DNA of 64,000 bases from Corynebacterium yonathiae (GCF_022288805.1 NZ_JAKOPM010000011.1:10823-74822); one strand, 5' to 3'; positions 16,519-26,157 are shown, counted from the stretch's first letter. Numbers and translations are program-made. Notes: generated from the sequence alone by a model not told the origin.

Positions 16519-16587
16519 TTAACAAGTTCGCAACTTCAGCCTCCCCGGGTGGCCTATAGCCGATACTTAGGGATAGACTTCCTCGTT

Positions 16588-18258
16588 ATGAGTTCTGAGC
16601 AGACCGCTAAGCGCCAGCCTTCTCTACTGGACGCTTCGTGCGATAACTTCGTTCACGACCTAGCCGAGCTTTCCCCCACCGATGCCACCGCGTGGGGAAT
16701 TGACGGCTACGAGGGCGAATTGCAGGATTTCTCCCCCGAATACTTCACCGCCATCGCGGATCGCACCCGTGAGATGGTTGCGGACTTGGACGCCCTGGAT
16801 GACACCACCGACGAATCCGATGATGAGGATGACTTTGATGAGGTGGACTACGTCACCGCGGCCGTCCTACGCGATCGACTTTGCCTCGATCTAGATTTGC
16901 ACCACCACAGCGAGGATATGCGCTGCCTGAATAATATCGCCTCACCGGTGCAGACCATTCGCGATACCCTGCTGCTGATGCCGCAGGATACGGAGGAGGA
17001 CCGCGATGCTATTCGCTCCCGCCTATCCCAGGTGAAGAACTCTTTGGCCGGCTACCGCAGCTCCCTGGAAGAGGCGGCCTCCCACGGCATGGTGGCACCA
17101 CACCGCCAGATTTCAGAGGTCATTGTGCAGTGCGAGCGGCTTGCGGACGCCGACTCGATGCTCGAGTCCCTCGGCCTCGATGCCGACTCCGCCGAGGTAG
17201 AGCAAGCCAAGGAGGCATTTGGCGAATTTTCCGATTGGCTGTCCAATGATCTGCAGCCCCAAGCCCCCACGAAGGATGCCGTGGGCCGCGAGCGCTACGA
17301 ACGCTTTTCCAAGCTCTTTGTGGGCGATGCCGTCAACCTCGATGAGGCCTATGAATGGGGGCTTGACCAGGTGCGCACCCTGCGCGCGGAGCAGGAAAAG
17401 ATTGCCCACGAGCTCTATGGTTCCGATTGCTCGGTACGCGCGGCGATGCGCAAGCTCAACCACGAGGAGCGCTATACCCTGCGCGGCACCGATGCCTTGG
17501 TGGAGTGGATGCAATCTACCGCCGATGGCGTCATCGCAGAGCTCAACGGCAAAGAATTTGATATTCCGGAAGAAGTAGAAGAGATCGAGTGCTGCATCGA
17601 TCCGGCCGGTACCGGCGGCATCTTCTATACCCCGCCGAGCGATGACTTCTCCCGCCCGGGCCGCATGTGGTGGTCCGTGCCAGAAGGCCAAGACACCTTC
17701 CACACCTGGCAAGAGCTGACCACCGTTCACCACGAGGGCGTGCCAGGCCACCACCTGCAGCTAGGTTCCGCGCTGGTGCAGGAGGATCTCAACCTGTGGC
17801 GCCGCGCGGTGACGTGGAACTCTGGTCATGGCGAGGGTTGGGCGCTCTACGCCGAGCAGCTCATGGCCGAGCTGGGCTATATGGATGATCCGGGCTTCCG
17901 TATGGGCATGTTGGATGCGCAGCGCCTGCGCGCCGCCCGCGTGGTCGTGGACATCGGATTGCACTTGGGCAAGCAGTTGCCGGATTGCTCGACGTCCGGC
18001 GTGTGGGACAAGGCGCACGTGAAGACCTTCATGCGTGAAAACACCGCCATGGATGATGCGAACCTCAATTTTGAGGTCAATCGCTACCTCGGCTGGCCGG
18101 GCCAGGCGCCCTCCTATGCTTTGGGCCAGCGCCTGTGGCAGGAGACCCGCGCCGCGGCCGAGAAGCAGGGGATGAGCGCGCGCGAGTTCCACTCCGAGGC
18201 CCTCGCCCTTGGCTCCGTGCCGATGTCCGTTCTGCGTGAGTCCGTCTTGGATAACTAG
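16588..18258 (+). CDS. DUF885 family protein, putative metallohydrolase
   Basis: 556 residues. The key motif is TTVHHEGVPGHHLQLGSAL, with a downstream GHGEGWALYAEQLM, both seen in DUF885 proteins and resembling zinc-binding sites of M2/M3-like peptidases. Highly acidic near residues 60-80. No signal peptide, so likely cytoplasmic. TAGACT precedes the ATG by eight bases. The stop overlaps that of the convergent membrane-protein gene. Confidence 0.85.
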   Translation: MSSEQTAKRQPSLLDASCDNFVHDLAELSPTDATAWGIDGYEGELQDFSPEYFTAIADRTREMVADLDALDDTTDESDDEDDFDEVDYVTAAVLRDRLCLDLDLHHHSEDMRCLNNIASPVQTIRDTLLLMPQDTEEDRDAIRSRLSQVKNSLAGYRSSLEEAASHGMVAPHRQISEVIVQCERLADADSMLESLGLDADSAEVEQAKEAFGEFSDWLSNDLQPQAPTKDAVGRERYERFSKLFVGDAVNLDEAYEWGLDQVRTLRAEQEKIAHELYGSDCSVRAAMRKLNHEERYTLRGTDALVEWMQSTADGVIAELNGKEFDIPEEVEEIECCIDPAGTGGIFYTPPSDDFSRPGRMWWSVPEGQDTFHTWQELTTVHHEGVPGHHLQLGSALVQEDLNLWRRAVTWNSGHGEGWALYAEQLMAELGYMDDPGFRMGMLDAQRLRAARVVVDIGLHLGKQLPDCSTSGVWDKAHVKTFMRENTAMDDANLNFEVNRYLGWPGQAPSYALGQRLWQETRAAAEKQGMSAREFHSEALALGSVPMSVLRESVLDN

Positions 18259-19346
18259 CGGCGCAGCAGTCGCTGGGCCAGGCGTAGCAGCTGTGGCAAG
18301 TAGCCCGCTACGACCAGTACCGCGATGAGGCGGGTGAGCTGGACTGCGATGACCGCTGGGCCGGCCCCGCCCTCCGCCGAGAGTGCGAGTACTGTCTCTA
18401 GCGCGCCGGGACTGGTGGCCAGGTAGGCCTCGAAGTAAGTGATGTGCAGCCACTTGGTTAGCGGCCAAGCGGTGGCCGCGCAGATGCCGATGATGACCAT
18501 GATGAAAAGAACTGTGGCGGGCAATTGCTTGGCAAAGGCCTTGAGCGCCGGCAGCGAAAGCCCACCGCCGCAGACCCAACCAATGGACAAAAAGGCCATC
18601 ACCTTAAAGGCATAGAGCGGTTCGAGCGTGTGGCCCTCCGGCAACACGAAAGAGGCTAGAACCGTCAGCAGCAAGGGCCCGAGTACCGCGGCGGCGGGGA
18701 GATGGAGGAACTTGCCTACCTTTTCTCCTATGCAGGCAATGGCAATCACTAGGGCAACTATCCACCAGGTAGTTTCGCCGTCGACCGAAAGATCCGCTCC
18801 TTCGCCGGCAGGCGTGTCCAATAAGGCGACCACGGCCGGTAGCGATACCGAGACTACTAACAGGCGCAGGTATTGGGTGAGGGCGACGTAGCGGAAGTCG
18901 GCACCGAGTTCGTCGGCAAGCGCGGGCATGAGGGACGCACCGCCCGGCAGCATGGATAAAATGCCGGTTTCGGAGGAGACATCGTGCGGCTGCGCGCGGT
19001 GTAAGAGTTGGCCGCCGATAACGCCTACCATCAGTGTCACAAAGGAGATCGTCAGGGCGGCAGGCAGGAAGCCAAGCAATTGGCCCACCGGTACCACGGT
19101 CAGCGGGATGGCAGCCATCATGCCGATAAAACCACGCGACATGCTATAAAAACTCCGGTTCACACGCAGATCTTCCCCAGTAAAAAGCGCCATGGCGCCG
19201 GAGGAGAGGATCGCTGCCAAGATCCAGGCCGCAGGTACGTGCCACATGCTAAACAGCCAGCCCAATACGACCGATGCCGGAACGACAATGGCCCACCGTG
19301 CCACGGTATGGGCACTAAGCCCGGTGCCTTCCTGCTGTGCGGCCAT
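18255..19346 (-). CDS. AbrB-type multi-pass membrane protein
   Basis: 363 residues with about ten hydrophobic segments, arranged as two similar halves (MLPGGASLMPALADELGADF in the first; SIGWVCGGGLSLPALKAF and TSPGALETVLALSAEGGAGP in the second). This is the PF05145 group, often labelled AbrB or ammonia monooxygenase by old error; function is unknown, perhaps transport. The ATG has AGGAGG nine bases upstream. Confidence 0.8.
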   Translation of the reverse strand: MAAQQEGTGLSAHTVARWAIVVPASVVLGWLFSMWHVPAAWILAAILSSGAMALFTGEDLRVNRSFYSMSRGFIGMMAAIPLTVVPVGQLLGFLPAALTISFVTLMVGVIGGQLLHRAQPHDVSSETGILSMLPGGASLMPALADELGADFRYVALTQYLRLLVVSVSLPAVVALLDTPAGEGADLSVDGETTWWIVALVIAIACIGEKVGKFLHLPAAAVLGPLLLTVLASFVLPEGHTLEPLYAFKVMAFLSIGWVCGGGLSLPALKAFAKQLPATVLFIMVIIGICAATAWPLTKWLHITYFEAYLATSPGALETVLALSAEGGAGPAVIAVQLTRLIAVLVVAGYLPQLLRLAQRLLRR

Positions 19347-19447
19347 GCGAGCCTCCTAGTTCTGCTGCGACAAAAGTATAATGCCTTCTTTTACTCCACT
19401 ATGGGGAGGCCGGTAGGCGGGTTATCACCTTACATCATTCAAGATTT

Positions 19448-20230
19448 ATGATCGGGGGCATGGAAATCGATGTGGTGCAGTGGGTAATTCTCTTCTTTGG
19501 TACCGCGGCCGCGGGGTGGGTCGATGCGGTCATCGGCGGTGGCGGATTGATCTTGATTCCGATGCTGCTGGCGGTCCTGCCGGGCCTTGCTCCGGCCGCC
19601 GCTTTGGGCACTAGTAAGCTCGCCGCGGTGACTGGCACCGGATCCGCTGCCGTGACCCTTGCGCGCAAGGTGAAGCTGGACAAGGCAGAAATGGCGCGCT
19701 TCATCCTCATCGCGCTGGTCTGCTCCGGGTTGGGGGCCAGCGTGGCCTCGAGCCTCGATAAAGACGTCATGCGGCCCATCATCATCGTGCTCATGGTTAC
19801 CGTGGGTATCTTCGTTGCCTTCAAACCGGACTTTGGCAGCAGCGATTCGGCCGGCACCCGTGGCGGTTGGCGGAGTGTCGTGGTCCTGTTACTCTCCGGC
19901 ATCATTTCCTTTTATGATGGCATCTTTGGCCCTGGTACCGGCATGTTTTTGATCATGGCCTTTACCTCTATTTTTGCGCAGAACTTCTTGACCTCTGCGG
20001 CCATGGCCAAGGTAGTCAATACAGCTACCAACCTCGGCGCGCTCATCGTGTTCATTATTGGCGGGCACGTGTGGTGGACGCTTGGCATCGTGCTCGGCGT
20101 AGCCAATATCGCCGGCGCACTTCTCGGCGCTCGTACCGTACTCGGCGGCGGTGCCAAATTCATCCGCTACGCGTTACTTACCCTAGTCGTGGTCATGAGC
20201 TGCTACCTGGGCTGGCAGCAATGGGGTTAG
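19448..20230 (+). CDS. TSUP/TauE-SafE family transporter
   Basis: 260 residues, about seven to eight membrane segments. GGGGLILIPMLL-like and GTSKLAAVTGTGSAAVTLAR near the N-terminus and FYDGIFGPGTGMFLIMAF in the second half are the duplicated TSUP motifs. Members export sulphite, sulphoacetate or other organic sulphur anions. TACATC lies ~12 bases before the ATG; a second ATG at 19460 is possible. Stop directly abuts the hrpB stop. Confidence 0.85.
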   Translation: MIGGMEIDVVQWVILFFGTAAAGWVDAVIGGGGLILIPMLLAVLPGLAPAAALGTSKLAAVTGTGSAAVTLARKVKLDKAEMARFILIALVCSGLGASVASSLDKDVMRPIIIVLMVTVGIFVAFKPDFGSSDSAGTRGGWRSVVVLLLSGIISFYDGIFGPGTGMFLIMAFTSIFAQNFLTSAAMAKVVNTATNLGALIVFIIGGHVWWTLGIVLGVANIAGALLGARTVLGGGAKFIRYALLTLVVVMSCYLGWQQWG

Positions 20231-22498
20231 CTACATCCGATTCTTGGTGCGCGCGGTAGCAATCGCATTCCACGGGTCCTCCGGCCAGGGGTGCTTGGGG
20301 TAACGCCCGCGCATATCGGCGCGCACGCCAGCATAGGGTCCGGACCAGAAGCTGGCGAGATCATCGGTCACCGCGAGCGGACGCCCAGCGGGGGAGAGTA
20401 GGTGGAATTGCACGCGGTGGCCACAGTATTCGGGGGATTCGGCCAGTCCAAAGCATTCCTGCAGCTTGATATGAACCACGGGGCGATCGCCGGACCAGTC
20501 GATTATGGCATCGCGGCCGGAGGGCACCGGAAGGCGCTCGGGGGCGAGCTCGTCCAGGTGGGTGGCTTCCGGCCAGGGAAGGAGGCGTTGCAGCGCGGGG
20601 TACATGTCTAGCTTGGCGGCGGGAGTGCCCTCGGCGATGCGATGTAATTCGGGCCCGAGCCACTCGGCGGGATCCGCGGAATCGACGTCGGGCCACGGTT
20701 CGCCAAAGTGGGAGTGCAGGTGGCGCAGGCGGTCTTTTAACCTTTGGGCCTTTTCGCTGAAGGTAAAAAGTCCTAGGCCTTCTTCACGGATGCCGGCGGC
20801 AAGCGCCTCCTCGGCTGCGGGGCCCGTGACTTTAACCGGGGTCTCAGAAAGGGTGATGGCGCCCGCGGCCTTGACCTTGACGCCGCGCACGCGGCCATCG
20901 CGCAGGAAAGCGCGGGTTTCCTCGGTGACGCCGATGGCCGCCAGGGCAGCCGATTCCTCGATGCGAGCGGCCGAGCGGATGATGGCATTGCCCGCATTGG
21001 ACAAGGAGACCTCCGCGATGGCAAGCCACGGCGCTCCGGCCAAGCCCGAGTTATCGAGCAGGCGCGCGCGGGTGCCGCTGGCCAGCAGGTAATCTTCGCC
21101 CATGCGCTTGGCCACCTGCTCGGGAAAGGCGGTGGCTACGACCTCCCCGGGATCAGCCGGGCCGAGATCCTCTACGAGACGTGCAAGCCGCTTGACCTCC
21201 CTCTGCGGTGGGTGGTGACGAGTGAGATCGGGGGTTAAGGGGGCGTCAGCAAGCGAGGCGATAATGGGCGCGGCCTGGTTGCCGTGGCGGAGCAAGGAGG
21301 CGCCGAGGCGCGGATCGGTGGGCAGGAGGGCGAGTTCTTGCGTGGCGCCAATGCGCTTGAGCGTTGCCTGTGCGGATGCGAGGGCCTGGGCCGGGGGCGG
21401 ATCGAGCAGCGGGAAGTCCGGGCCTGCGGCCCAGCAGTCCAGAAACAGCGCGGCCTGGGTGAGGTCCGCGGAGAGGATCTCCGGGGTGGTGTGTGGGGAA
21501 AAGTGCTGGTAATCGTCCTGCGAATAGCAGCGAATCACGGTGCCTGGTGCCTCACGGCCGGCACGACCAGCGCGCTGATCAGCACTCGACTTTGAGGTAG
21601 AAACCGTCACTAGCCCGGACATGCCGCGTTGGGCGTCGCGCCGGGGAATGCGGGAAAGCCCGGCATCTACCACCACGCGCACGCCCGGCACGGTAAGCGA
21701 GGACTCCGCGATAGAGGTAGCCACGACGATGCGCTGTTCATCGGTATACAGCGCGGCGTCTTGCTCCGCGGTGGTTTGCTTGCCATGCAGCGGAAACACA
21801 TTATGGCCTGCTAAGGCATCGCACACGAGGTTGACTTCGCGCACGCCGGGCACAAAGACCAGCGTTGATTCTTGCTGGCGGGCTGCCTGCTTGGCGACGT
21901 CCCCATAAAACTCCCTCGTTCCCGCCGCCCTGCCCGGCATGGGGGCGTACTGGATGTCGAGCGGATGGGTGACCGCCTCGGTGACGTGGACGGGGGCGTC
22001 CATAAGCTGGGAAAAGCGCTGCGCATCCACGGTGGCGGACATGGCGATGACGCGGAAGTCCTCGCGTAGCTCGGCCAGTTCCAGGCACATGCCCAGCACC
22101 AGATCCGTATCGAGCTGGCGCTCGTGGACCTCATCGATGGCAACGGTGGCTACGCCCTCGAGTTCCGGATCCTTTAGCAGGCGCCGCAGCAGCACGCCCG
22201 GCGTGACGAACTCGACGTCGCTGCCCCTGCGGGACTCGCCCCGGATGGCGAAACCGACCTTGTCCGGGGTACCGCTGAGGGTACTCAGGCGCTGCGCGGC
22301 CGCGCGCACGGCCACACGGCGTGGGGCGGTGACGATGACCTTGCCGCGTCCTGCCGCGTGATTGGCCAGCGCCGGTGGCACGAGCGTGGTTTTACCCGTA
22401 CCGGGCGGGGCCTGGATGACGACGTTTCCGGTGCTAGGTAGCGAATCGATGGTCTCGGCTACGGGAAGTCCCGCGCCGATGCGAGCGAGATCAAACAT
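20231..22498 (-). CDS. hrpB: ATP-dependent helicase HrpB
   Basis: 755 residues. Walker A APPGTGKTTLVPPAL, motif II DEVHER, motif III SATVDAQRF, motif VI DQRAGRAGREAPG, and the HrpB-specific C-terminal domain. It is a DEAH-box RNA/DNA helicase of uncertain physiological role. The ATG directly follows the stop of the upstream acetyltransferase gene, so the two are one transcript. Confidence 0.93.
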   Translation of the reverse strand: MFDLARIGAGLPVAETIDSLPSTGNVVIQAPPGTGKTTLVPPALANHAAGRGKVIVTAPRRVAVRAAAQRLSTLSGTPDKVGFAIRGESRRGSDVEFVTPGVLLRRLLKDPELEGVATVAIDEVHERQLDTDLVLGMCLELAELREDFRVIAMSATVDAQRFSQLMDAPVHVTEAVTHPLDIQYAPMPGRAAGTREFYGDVAKQAARQQESTLVFVPGVREVNLVCDALAGHNVFPLHGKQTTAEQDAALYTDEQRIVVATSIAESSLTVPGVRVVVDAGLSRIPRRDAQRGMSGLVTVSTSKSSADQRAGRAGREAPGTVIRCYSQDDYQHFSPHTTPEILSADLTQAALFLDCWAAGPDFPLLDPPPAQALASAQATLKRIGATQELALLPTDPRLGASLLRHGNQAAPIIASLADAPLTPDLTRHHPPQREVKRLARLVEDLGPADPGEVVATAFPEQVAKRMGEDYLLASGTRARLLDNSGLAGAPWLAIAEVSLSNAGNAIIRSAARIEESAALAAIGVTEETRAFLRDGRVRGVKVKAAGAITLSETPVKVTGPAAEEALAAGIREEGLGLFTFSEKAQRLKDRLRHLHSHFGEPWPDVDSADPAEWLGPELHRIAEGTPAAKLDMYPALQRLLPWPEATHLDELAPERLPVPSGRDAIIDWSGDRPVVHIKLQECFGLAESPEYCGHRVQFHLLSPAGRPLAVTDDLASFWSGPYAGVRADMRGRYPKHPWPEDPWNAIATARTKNRM

Positions 22499-23155
22499 TT
22501 AGTTGGCGGCTCCAAAACCCTCGACAGGGCCGTTGAGATCCTGGCGCTCCCAGGCTTCCTCATTGTCTTCCAGCTTGCGCACCACGCGGCCGGGGGAACC
22601 CAGGACCAGCGAATTATCCGGGATATCGGTGGTAATAAGCGTGCCTGCGCCTATAACGCAGTTCTTTCCAATCGTGATGCCCGGCAGCACGGTGACATTA
22701 GCACCGAGCCACGTATTATCACCGATAGTGATGGGCTTGGCTATCTCCCAGCCGCCGGCGCGCATCTCATGATCGTTTACCGGATGCCCCATCGTAATCA
22801 GGGAGCAATTGGGGCCGACCATGACGCCATTGCCGAGCGTGACCGCGGCCTGGGCCAAAATGGTAGCGCCAAAATTAATGAAGACGCGCTCGCCGCATAC
22901 GAGGTTGCAGCCGTACTCAAGGTTGAGCGGCACGTGCAGGCCCGGCACCGAAGATTCTTCCGGCAGTATCTCGCGCAGGATGCCTTCGGCACGCTCTTGG
23001 TCCGTATTCTGTAGTTCGTTGAGCTGCTTAACCAATCGAAAAGTGCGCTGGTGCTCTTCCTTCGCCTCCGGCATGCTCGGCAGAAACCACTCCCCACCAG
23101 TCATCCGCTCCCATGAGCCGTAGCGTTCCAAGTTCTGCCGCTCCTGTGCATCCAT
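22499..23155 (-). CDS. Maltose/galactoside-type sugar O-acetyltransferase
   Basis: 218 residues. Left-handed beta-helix hexapeptide repeats (e.g. ITIGDNTWLGANVTVLPG, IGKNCVIGAGTLITTD) and an N-terminal helical Mac domain (REILPEESSVPGLHVPLNLE). It transfers acetyl from acetyl-CoA to sugars such as maltose. The start at 23155 has TACAAT exactly seven bases upstream; an ATG at 23164 is the alternative. Lies at the edge of the A+T-rich patch. Confidence 0.88.
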   Translation of the reverse strand: MDAQERQNLERYGSWERMTGGEWFLPSMPEAKEEHQRTFRLVKQLNELQNTDQERAEGILREILPEESSVPGLHVPLNLEYGCNLVCGERVFINFGATILAQAAVTLGNGVMVGPNCSLITMGHPVNDHEMRAGGWEIAKPITIGDNTWLGANVTVLPGITIGKNCVIGAGTLITTDIPDNSLVLGSPGRVVRKLEDNEEAWERQDLNGPVEGFGAAN

Positions 23156-23334
23156 GGGTGTCATTGTAGAGGGTGAGTGGTGCTTAATAAGTATCTGCGA
23201 AAATCCCTTAGATTCCGGTAAAACACAAACTCACATGCCGCTTTTGTTGGCTCGATAAAATTTGTAGACGATATTGCCAAAGCGGTTTCTAATTCTCAGA
23301 GTTAAGGTTGAGTGTAAGTAGAAGGCCAAGCACA

Positions 23335-23664
23335 ATGAGTGAGCATATGGAAACAGATTCAAGAAAAATCGTCGATAATATTTTGAGCGATATGGCGGAA
23401 CTCAATGACTGGATCTGTATTGCTGATGCAACTGGGGCGAATGGGAAAAACTCGTTTTATGCTACGTATGACGATGTCGTTACCATCCTTAGCGCAGTCA
23501 AAAACTCCTCAGCAGTGACGCTTGGAAAGCTCGGCGCAGGATTTCAAGACCTTCCGGATAGTTGGTCTCCTAGGGAAATAGCGAGCGAAGTGTTTTCCTC
23601 CCCGGATCCTAACGGTGAGATGATGAACTTCTGGATAAGGGAATTGGAAGACCCCCAGCGCTAG
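23335..23664 (+). CDS. Unknown 109-residue protein in accessory patch
   Basis: Begins MSEHMETDSRKIVDNIL with AGAAGG nine bases before the ATG. Soluble, acidic, no membrane segment or Cys. A central DDVVTILSAVKNSSAVTLGK may form a helix-strand pair. No family recognised. Base composition is lower in G+C than the flanking hrpB/maa region, suggesting recent acquisition. Confidence 0.55.
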   Translation: MSEHMETDSRKIVDNILSDMAELNDWICIADATGANGKNSFYATYDDVVTILSAVKNSSAVTLGKLGAGFQDLPDSWSPREIASEVFSSPDPNGEMMNFWIRELEDPQR

Positions 23665-23758
23665 CTGCCGCAATCTTCACACCGCAAGTATGACGTTATC
23701 GATGAGGTGAATTCTGCACCTGGGGAGGAGGGCTATTTCACCTTTCGGTCTGGATGGA

Positions 23759-24469
23759 CTACCGCAGTTTGAACTCTACGACGTCTACTTCGTCATCGTC
23801 ACCTAAACCGGGATAGTGAGCATCTAGCGCTTTCTGAAGCTCGGTGAGAGAGCCAAAACCGTCATTTCGGGCTTGCTTTTCCGACAATTCACTTCGCCGG
23901 GTGGAGGTAACGGCTGTGACCTGTGCAGGAATGGTGACGATCTCTCCAGATTCTTTCTCGAAGACAATGTGGGCATCTCCTTTATGGAAAGGATCATCTA
24001 CCCGGATGGTTTGTTGCTTTTCTCCGCTACGAATTGATTCCTCGTAGCCTTCCCACATGTAGATGCGCTGCTCTTGTTCCATATCTCGCCAGTTGAATGC
24101 GAATGGCAAGAGTTCTTCTACGGTAGGTGCTTCAAGTCCATTGCTTCCGCGCACGATGCACCGAATGGACGGATCAACATCAAAAAGCACCTGGCGGCAT
24201 TTACCGCAGGGAGGAATAACTTGACCAGTAGGTCCGTATACGGCGACTACTGCTTGGATTGGGTCCTCTGGATAACTAGAAGCATGGTTAGCTAAAGCCG
24301 AGACTTCCCCACAAGGACCACCGAGGAAGTGGTGCGCGTTCAAACCGAGTACGTGTTTTCCTGATTTGGTAAGGAGTGCTGCGGCTACAGTGTGATCTCC
24401 TCCGTCCTGAAAGCGCCGTGCGTGAGTAGTTGCTTTGGCTAGCAAATTTCGAAGTTCGTTAGTAATCAC
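23759..24469 (-). CDS. Cytidine/blasticidin deaminase-like domain fused to ASCH domain
   Basis: 236 residues from a GTG (TACGCT six bases upstream). Residues 1-~125 are a cytidine-deaminase fold: GGPCGEVSAL (Cys53, Glu55) and PPCGKCRQV (Cys88, Cys91) give the zinc site; the GGPC form resembles blasticidin-S deaminase. Residues ~135-236 are an ASCH domain with GEKQQTIR (Lys151, Thr154, Arg156), the motif that in E. coli YqfB includes catalytic Lys and Thr for hydrolysing N4-acetylcytidine. A two-step path from an N4-acylated cytidine to uridine is a reasonable guess. No partner gene is clear. Confidence 0.75.
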   Translation of the reverse strand: MITNELRNLLAKATTHARRFQDGGDHTVAAALLTKSGKHVLGLNAHHFLGGPCGEVSALANHASSYPEDPIQAVVAVYGPTGQVIPPCGKCRQVLFDVDPSIRCIVRGSNGLEAPTVEELLPFAFNWRDMEQEQRIYMWEGYEESIRSGEKQQTIRVDDPFHKGDAHIVFEKESGEIVTIPAQVTAVTSTRRSELSEKQARNDGFGSLTELQKALDAHYPGLGDDDEVDVVEFKLR

Positions 24470-24809
24470 TCTTTAAGCGTAATAATTGCCAACGCGCTTT
24501 ATCTATGTGAAGACAGAGATCGGGAACATCGGGGTTTCTTGGATGCATAAAAAATTGCTGGGCTTAACAGACGTCCTCATGAATGCTATGACTACCGCTT
24601 TTGTGGGAGCGCGCGTGTGGGCAGATAATGCAGGACGGCAGTCGGAATAAGCGATGTGCCGCAGCAATGACAGAAGCAGTCCTCTTTCTTTGCGCTTTAA
24701 CAGGTGGGTGGATCCGCCGAAAACCGCGTTAGTGCGTAAGTTGAGCGTTTACCACCCTTCTGCGTACTGGGTGTGCAGATTGTGATCGATTTGCTTGTGT
24801 ACACACAAA
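24470..24809. other. Gene-poor stretch in accessory patch
   Basis: No supported gene. A 47-codon frame from a GTG at 24507 (VKTEIGNIGVSW... ending at the TAA near 24650) is open but lacks a ribosome-binding site. Near 24787 there is an imperfect inverted repeat GATTTG...CAAATC around TGTGTACACA, just after the mepB-like stop; it may be a weak terminator or binding site. Confidence 0.4.
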
Positions 24810-25241
24810 TCAAAATTCTGTAAACGATGCCTGTTGCTGCTTTTGAGTCTTTAAAGCGTTGGAGTTCAGCCCCTCACTCCATGGCGGATACACTCTAAAT
24901 CCTCTCTTTCCTGGGGTTGCTCCGGAGGTAATACCGAGACGTTGTAAATCTTGATTGCTAAATTGAAACACACCTCGGTGATCTCCTTGAATCACAAAGA
25001 CTAGGAGACCGTCGCCGCAGGAAGAATCTTCAAAAGGCACGGATTCCCCTTCATGGTTGCGTTGCCAGAATGCTACGAAGGCTCCCGGCTTAGAAGGCGT
25101 GGTGCGTGCTGTGCGAACATGCCAGGTTTTAGCTCCCAACTCGGCTATTCCCGATTCATAATTCGCATTATCACTTGTTCCGTTGATGGTGCCCTCTAAA
25201 TTAAAGGACGCCATGAATCGGTAAAAGGATTCAAATTTCAT
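24810..25241 (-). CDS. MepB family protein
   Basis: 143 residues. KPGAFVAFWQRN, SVPFEDSSCGDGLLVFV, GVFQFSNQDLQRLGI and GKRGFRVYPPWSEGLN match MepB, named from the S. aureus mepRAB multidrug operon but of unknown function. The usual C-terminal TQKWQ is TQKQQ here and the tail is short, hinting at mild decay. No MepA-like exporter or MarR regulator is adjacent. A+T-rich like its neighbours, so probably acquired. Confidence 0.75.
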   Translation of the reverse strand: MKFESFYRFMASFNLEGTINGTSDNANYESGIAELGAKTWHVRTARTTPSKPGAFVAFWQRNHEGESVPFEDSSCGDGLLVFVIQGDHRGVFQFSNQDLQRLGITSGATPGKRGFRVYPPWSEGLNSNALKTQKQQQASFTEF

Positions 25242-25429
25242 TTTCTACGTGATGTATACAGCTACTTTCGTCCAAATTTCAAGCTTAAGGAAAGCGGCGG
25301 AGGGCAACAAATTCCCCACGTTGTTTGAAGTGCCCAGGGTTGGGGCCGATTGGTCTTAAACGCATTCTGGGCCTTGTCGAAGGAAAGTTCTGGATCGATC
25401 TATTGGGACGTTGGGTTTAGGGTGAGGTC

Positions 25430-26119
25430 ATGCTTTTTGATTCCCTGCCGCGACCGAGCGTGCGTGTGGCTCCGGGGGTGGGTCATGTGCCGGAGTGGGT
25501 GGGCGTCGATAAGCAGAAGGCCTTGGTAGAAGAGATGCGTGGCATTGCGCGCGAGTATGCGAATACGCCGATGGCGATGGTGCGCCCCCGGCTGAAATCC
25601 GGCGGGCAAATGAGCGTATTTCAGCTGCATTTGGGCAGGTATTGGCATTATCCCAGCTATCGGTATGTGGACAATATGGACGGTACACGGGTTCCGCCGG
25701 TGCCGGAGAGCCTGCGGCGGATTGCTCCGGGGGCACTGCGCGCCGCAGCCGAGGTGGCACCTGAGCTAGAGCCGTGGGTGGAGAACTTCGTGCCGGAGAT
25801 GGCGCTAGTTAATTACTATCCGCCGGGCTCGGCCATGGGCATGCACGTGGATGATTCGGAGGAGTCACCTGCCCCGGTGATTTCGCTATCCATTGGGGAT
25901 GAGGCTCTTTTCCGCATGGGCCATACCGAATCGCGCACGCGGCCGTGGGATGATATCACGCTGTGCTCTGGGGATTTGGTGGTCTTTGGTGGGCCAAAGC
26001 GTTTTGCCTACCACGGGGTAGTGCGCGTTAACGACGGTACGTTGCCGGAGGGGTGCGGGTTGAGTGAGGGACGTATCAACATCACCATCAGACAAGTATC
26101 TGCGCGGGCGGTAAGCTAG
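25430..26119 (+). CDS. alkB: AlkB-type 2-oxoglutarate-dependent DNA repair dioxygenase
   Basis: 229 residues. Iron ligands MGMHVDDSEE (HxD) and FAYHGVVRV (second His), and GRINITIRQ for 2-oxoglutarate binding. It removes methyl groups from 1-methyladenine and 3-methylcytosine in DNA or RNA by oxidation. TAGGGT lies six bases before the ATG. G+C returns to the chromosomal level here, marking the end of the accessory patch. Confidence 0.93.
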   Translation: MLFDSLPRPSVRVAPGVGHVPEWVGVDKQKALVEEMRGIAREYANTPMAMVRPRLKSGGQMSVFQLHLGRYWHYPSYRYVDNMDGTRVPPVPESLRRIAPGALRAAAEVAPELEPWVENFVPEMALVNYYPPGSAMGMHVDDSEESPAPVISLSIGDEALFRMGHTESRTRPWDDITLCSGDLVVFGGPKRFAYHGVVRVNDGTLPEGCGLSEGRINITIRQVSARAVS

Positions 26120-26157
26120 GGACGTTACATAAAGCTTGAAGGAAAGAAGGTTCTCTT

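Noticed and set aside
24507..24650. 47-codon frame from a GTG in the accessory patch
   Set aside because: No ribosome-binding site or TANNNT box at the right distance, and no recognised product.
25281..25429. Short coding-like stretch (PGLGPIGLKRILGLVEGKFW) before alkB
   Set aside because: No start codon with signals and no known family; could be remnant but cannot be supported.
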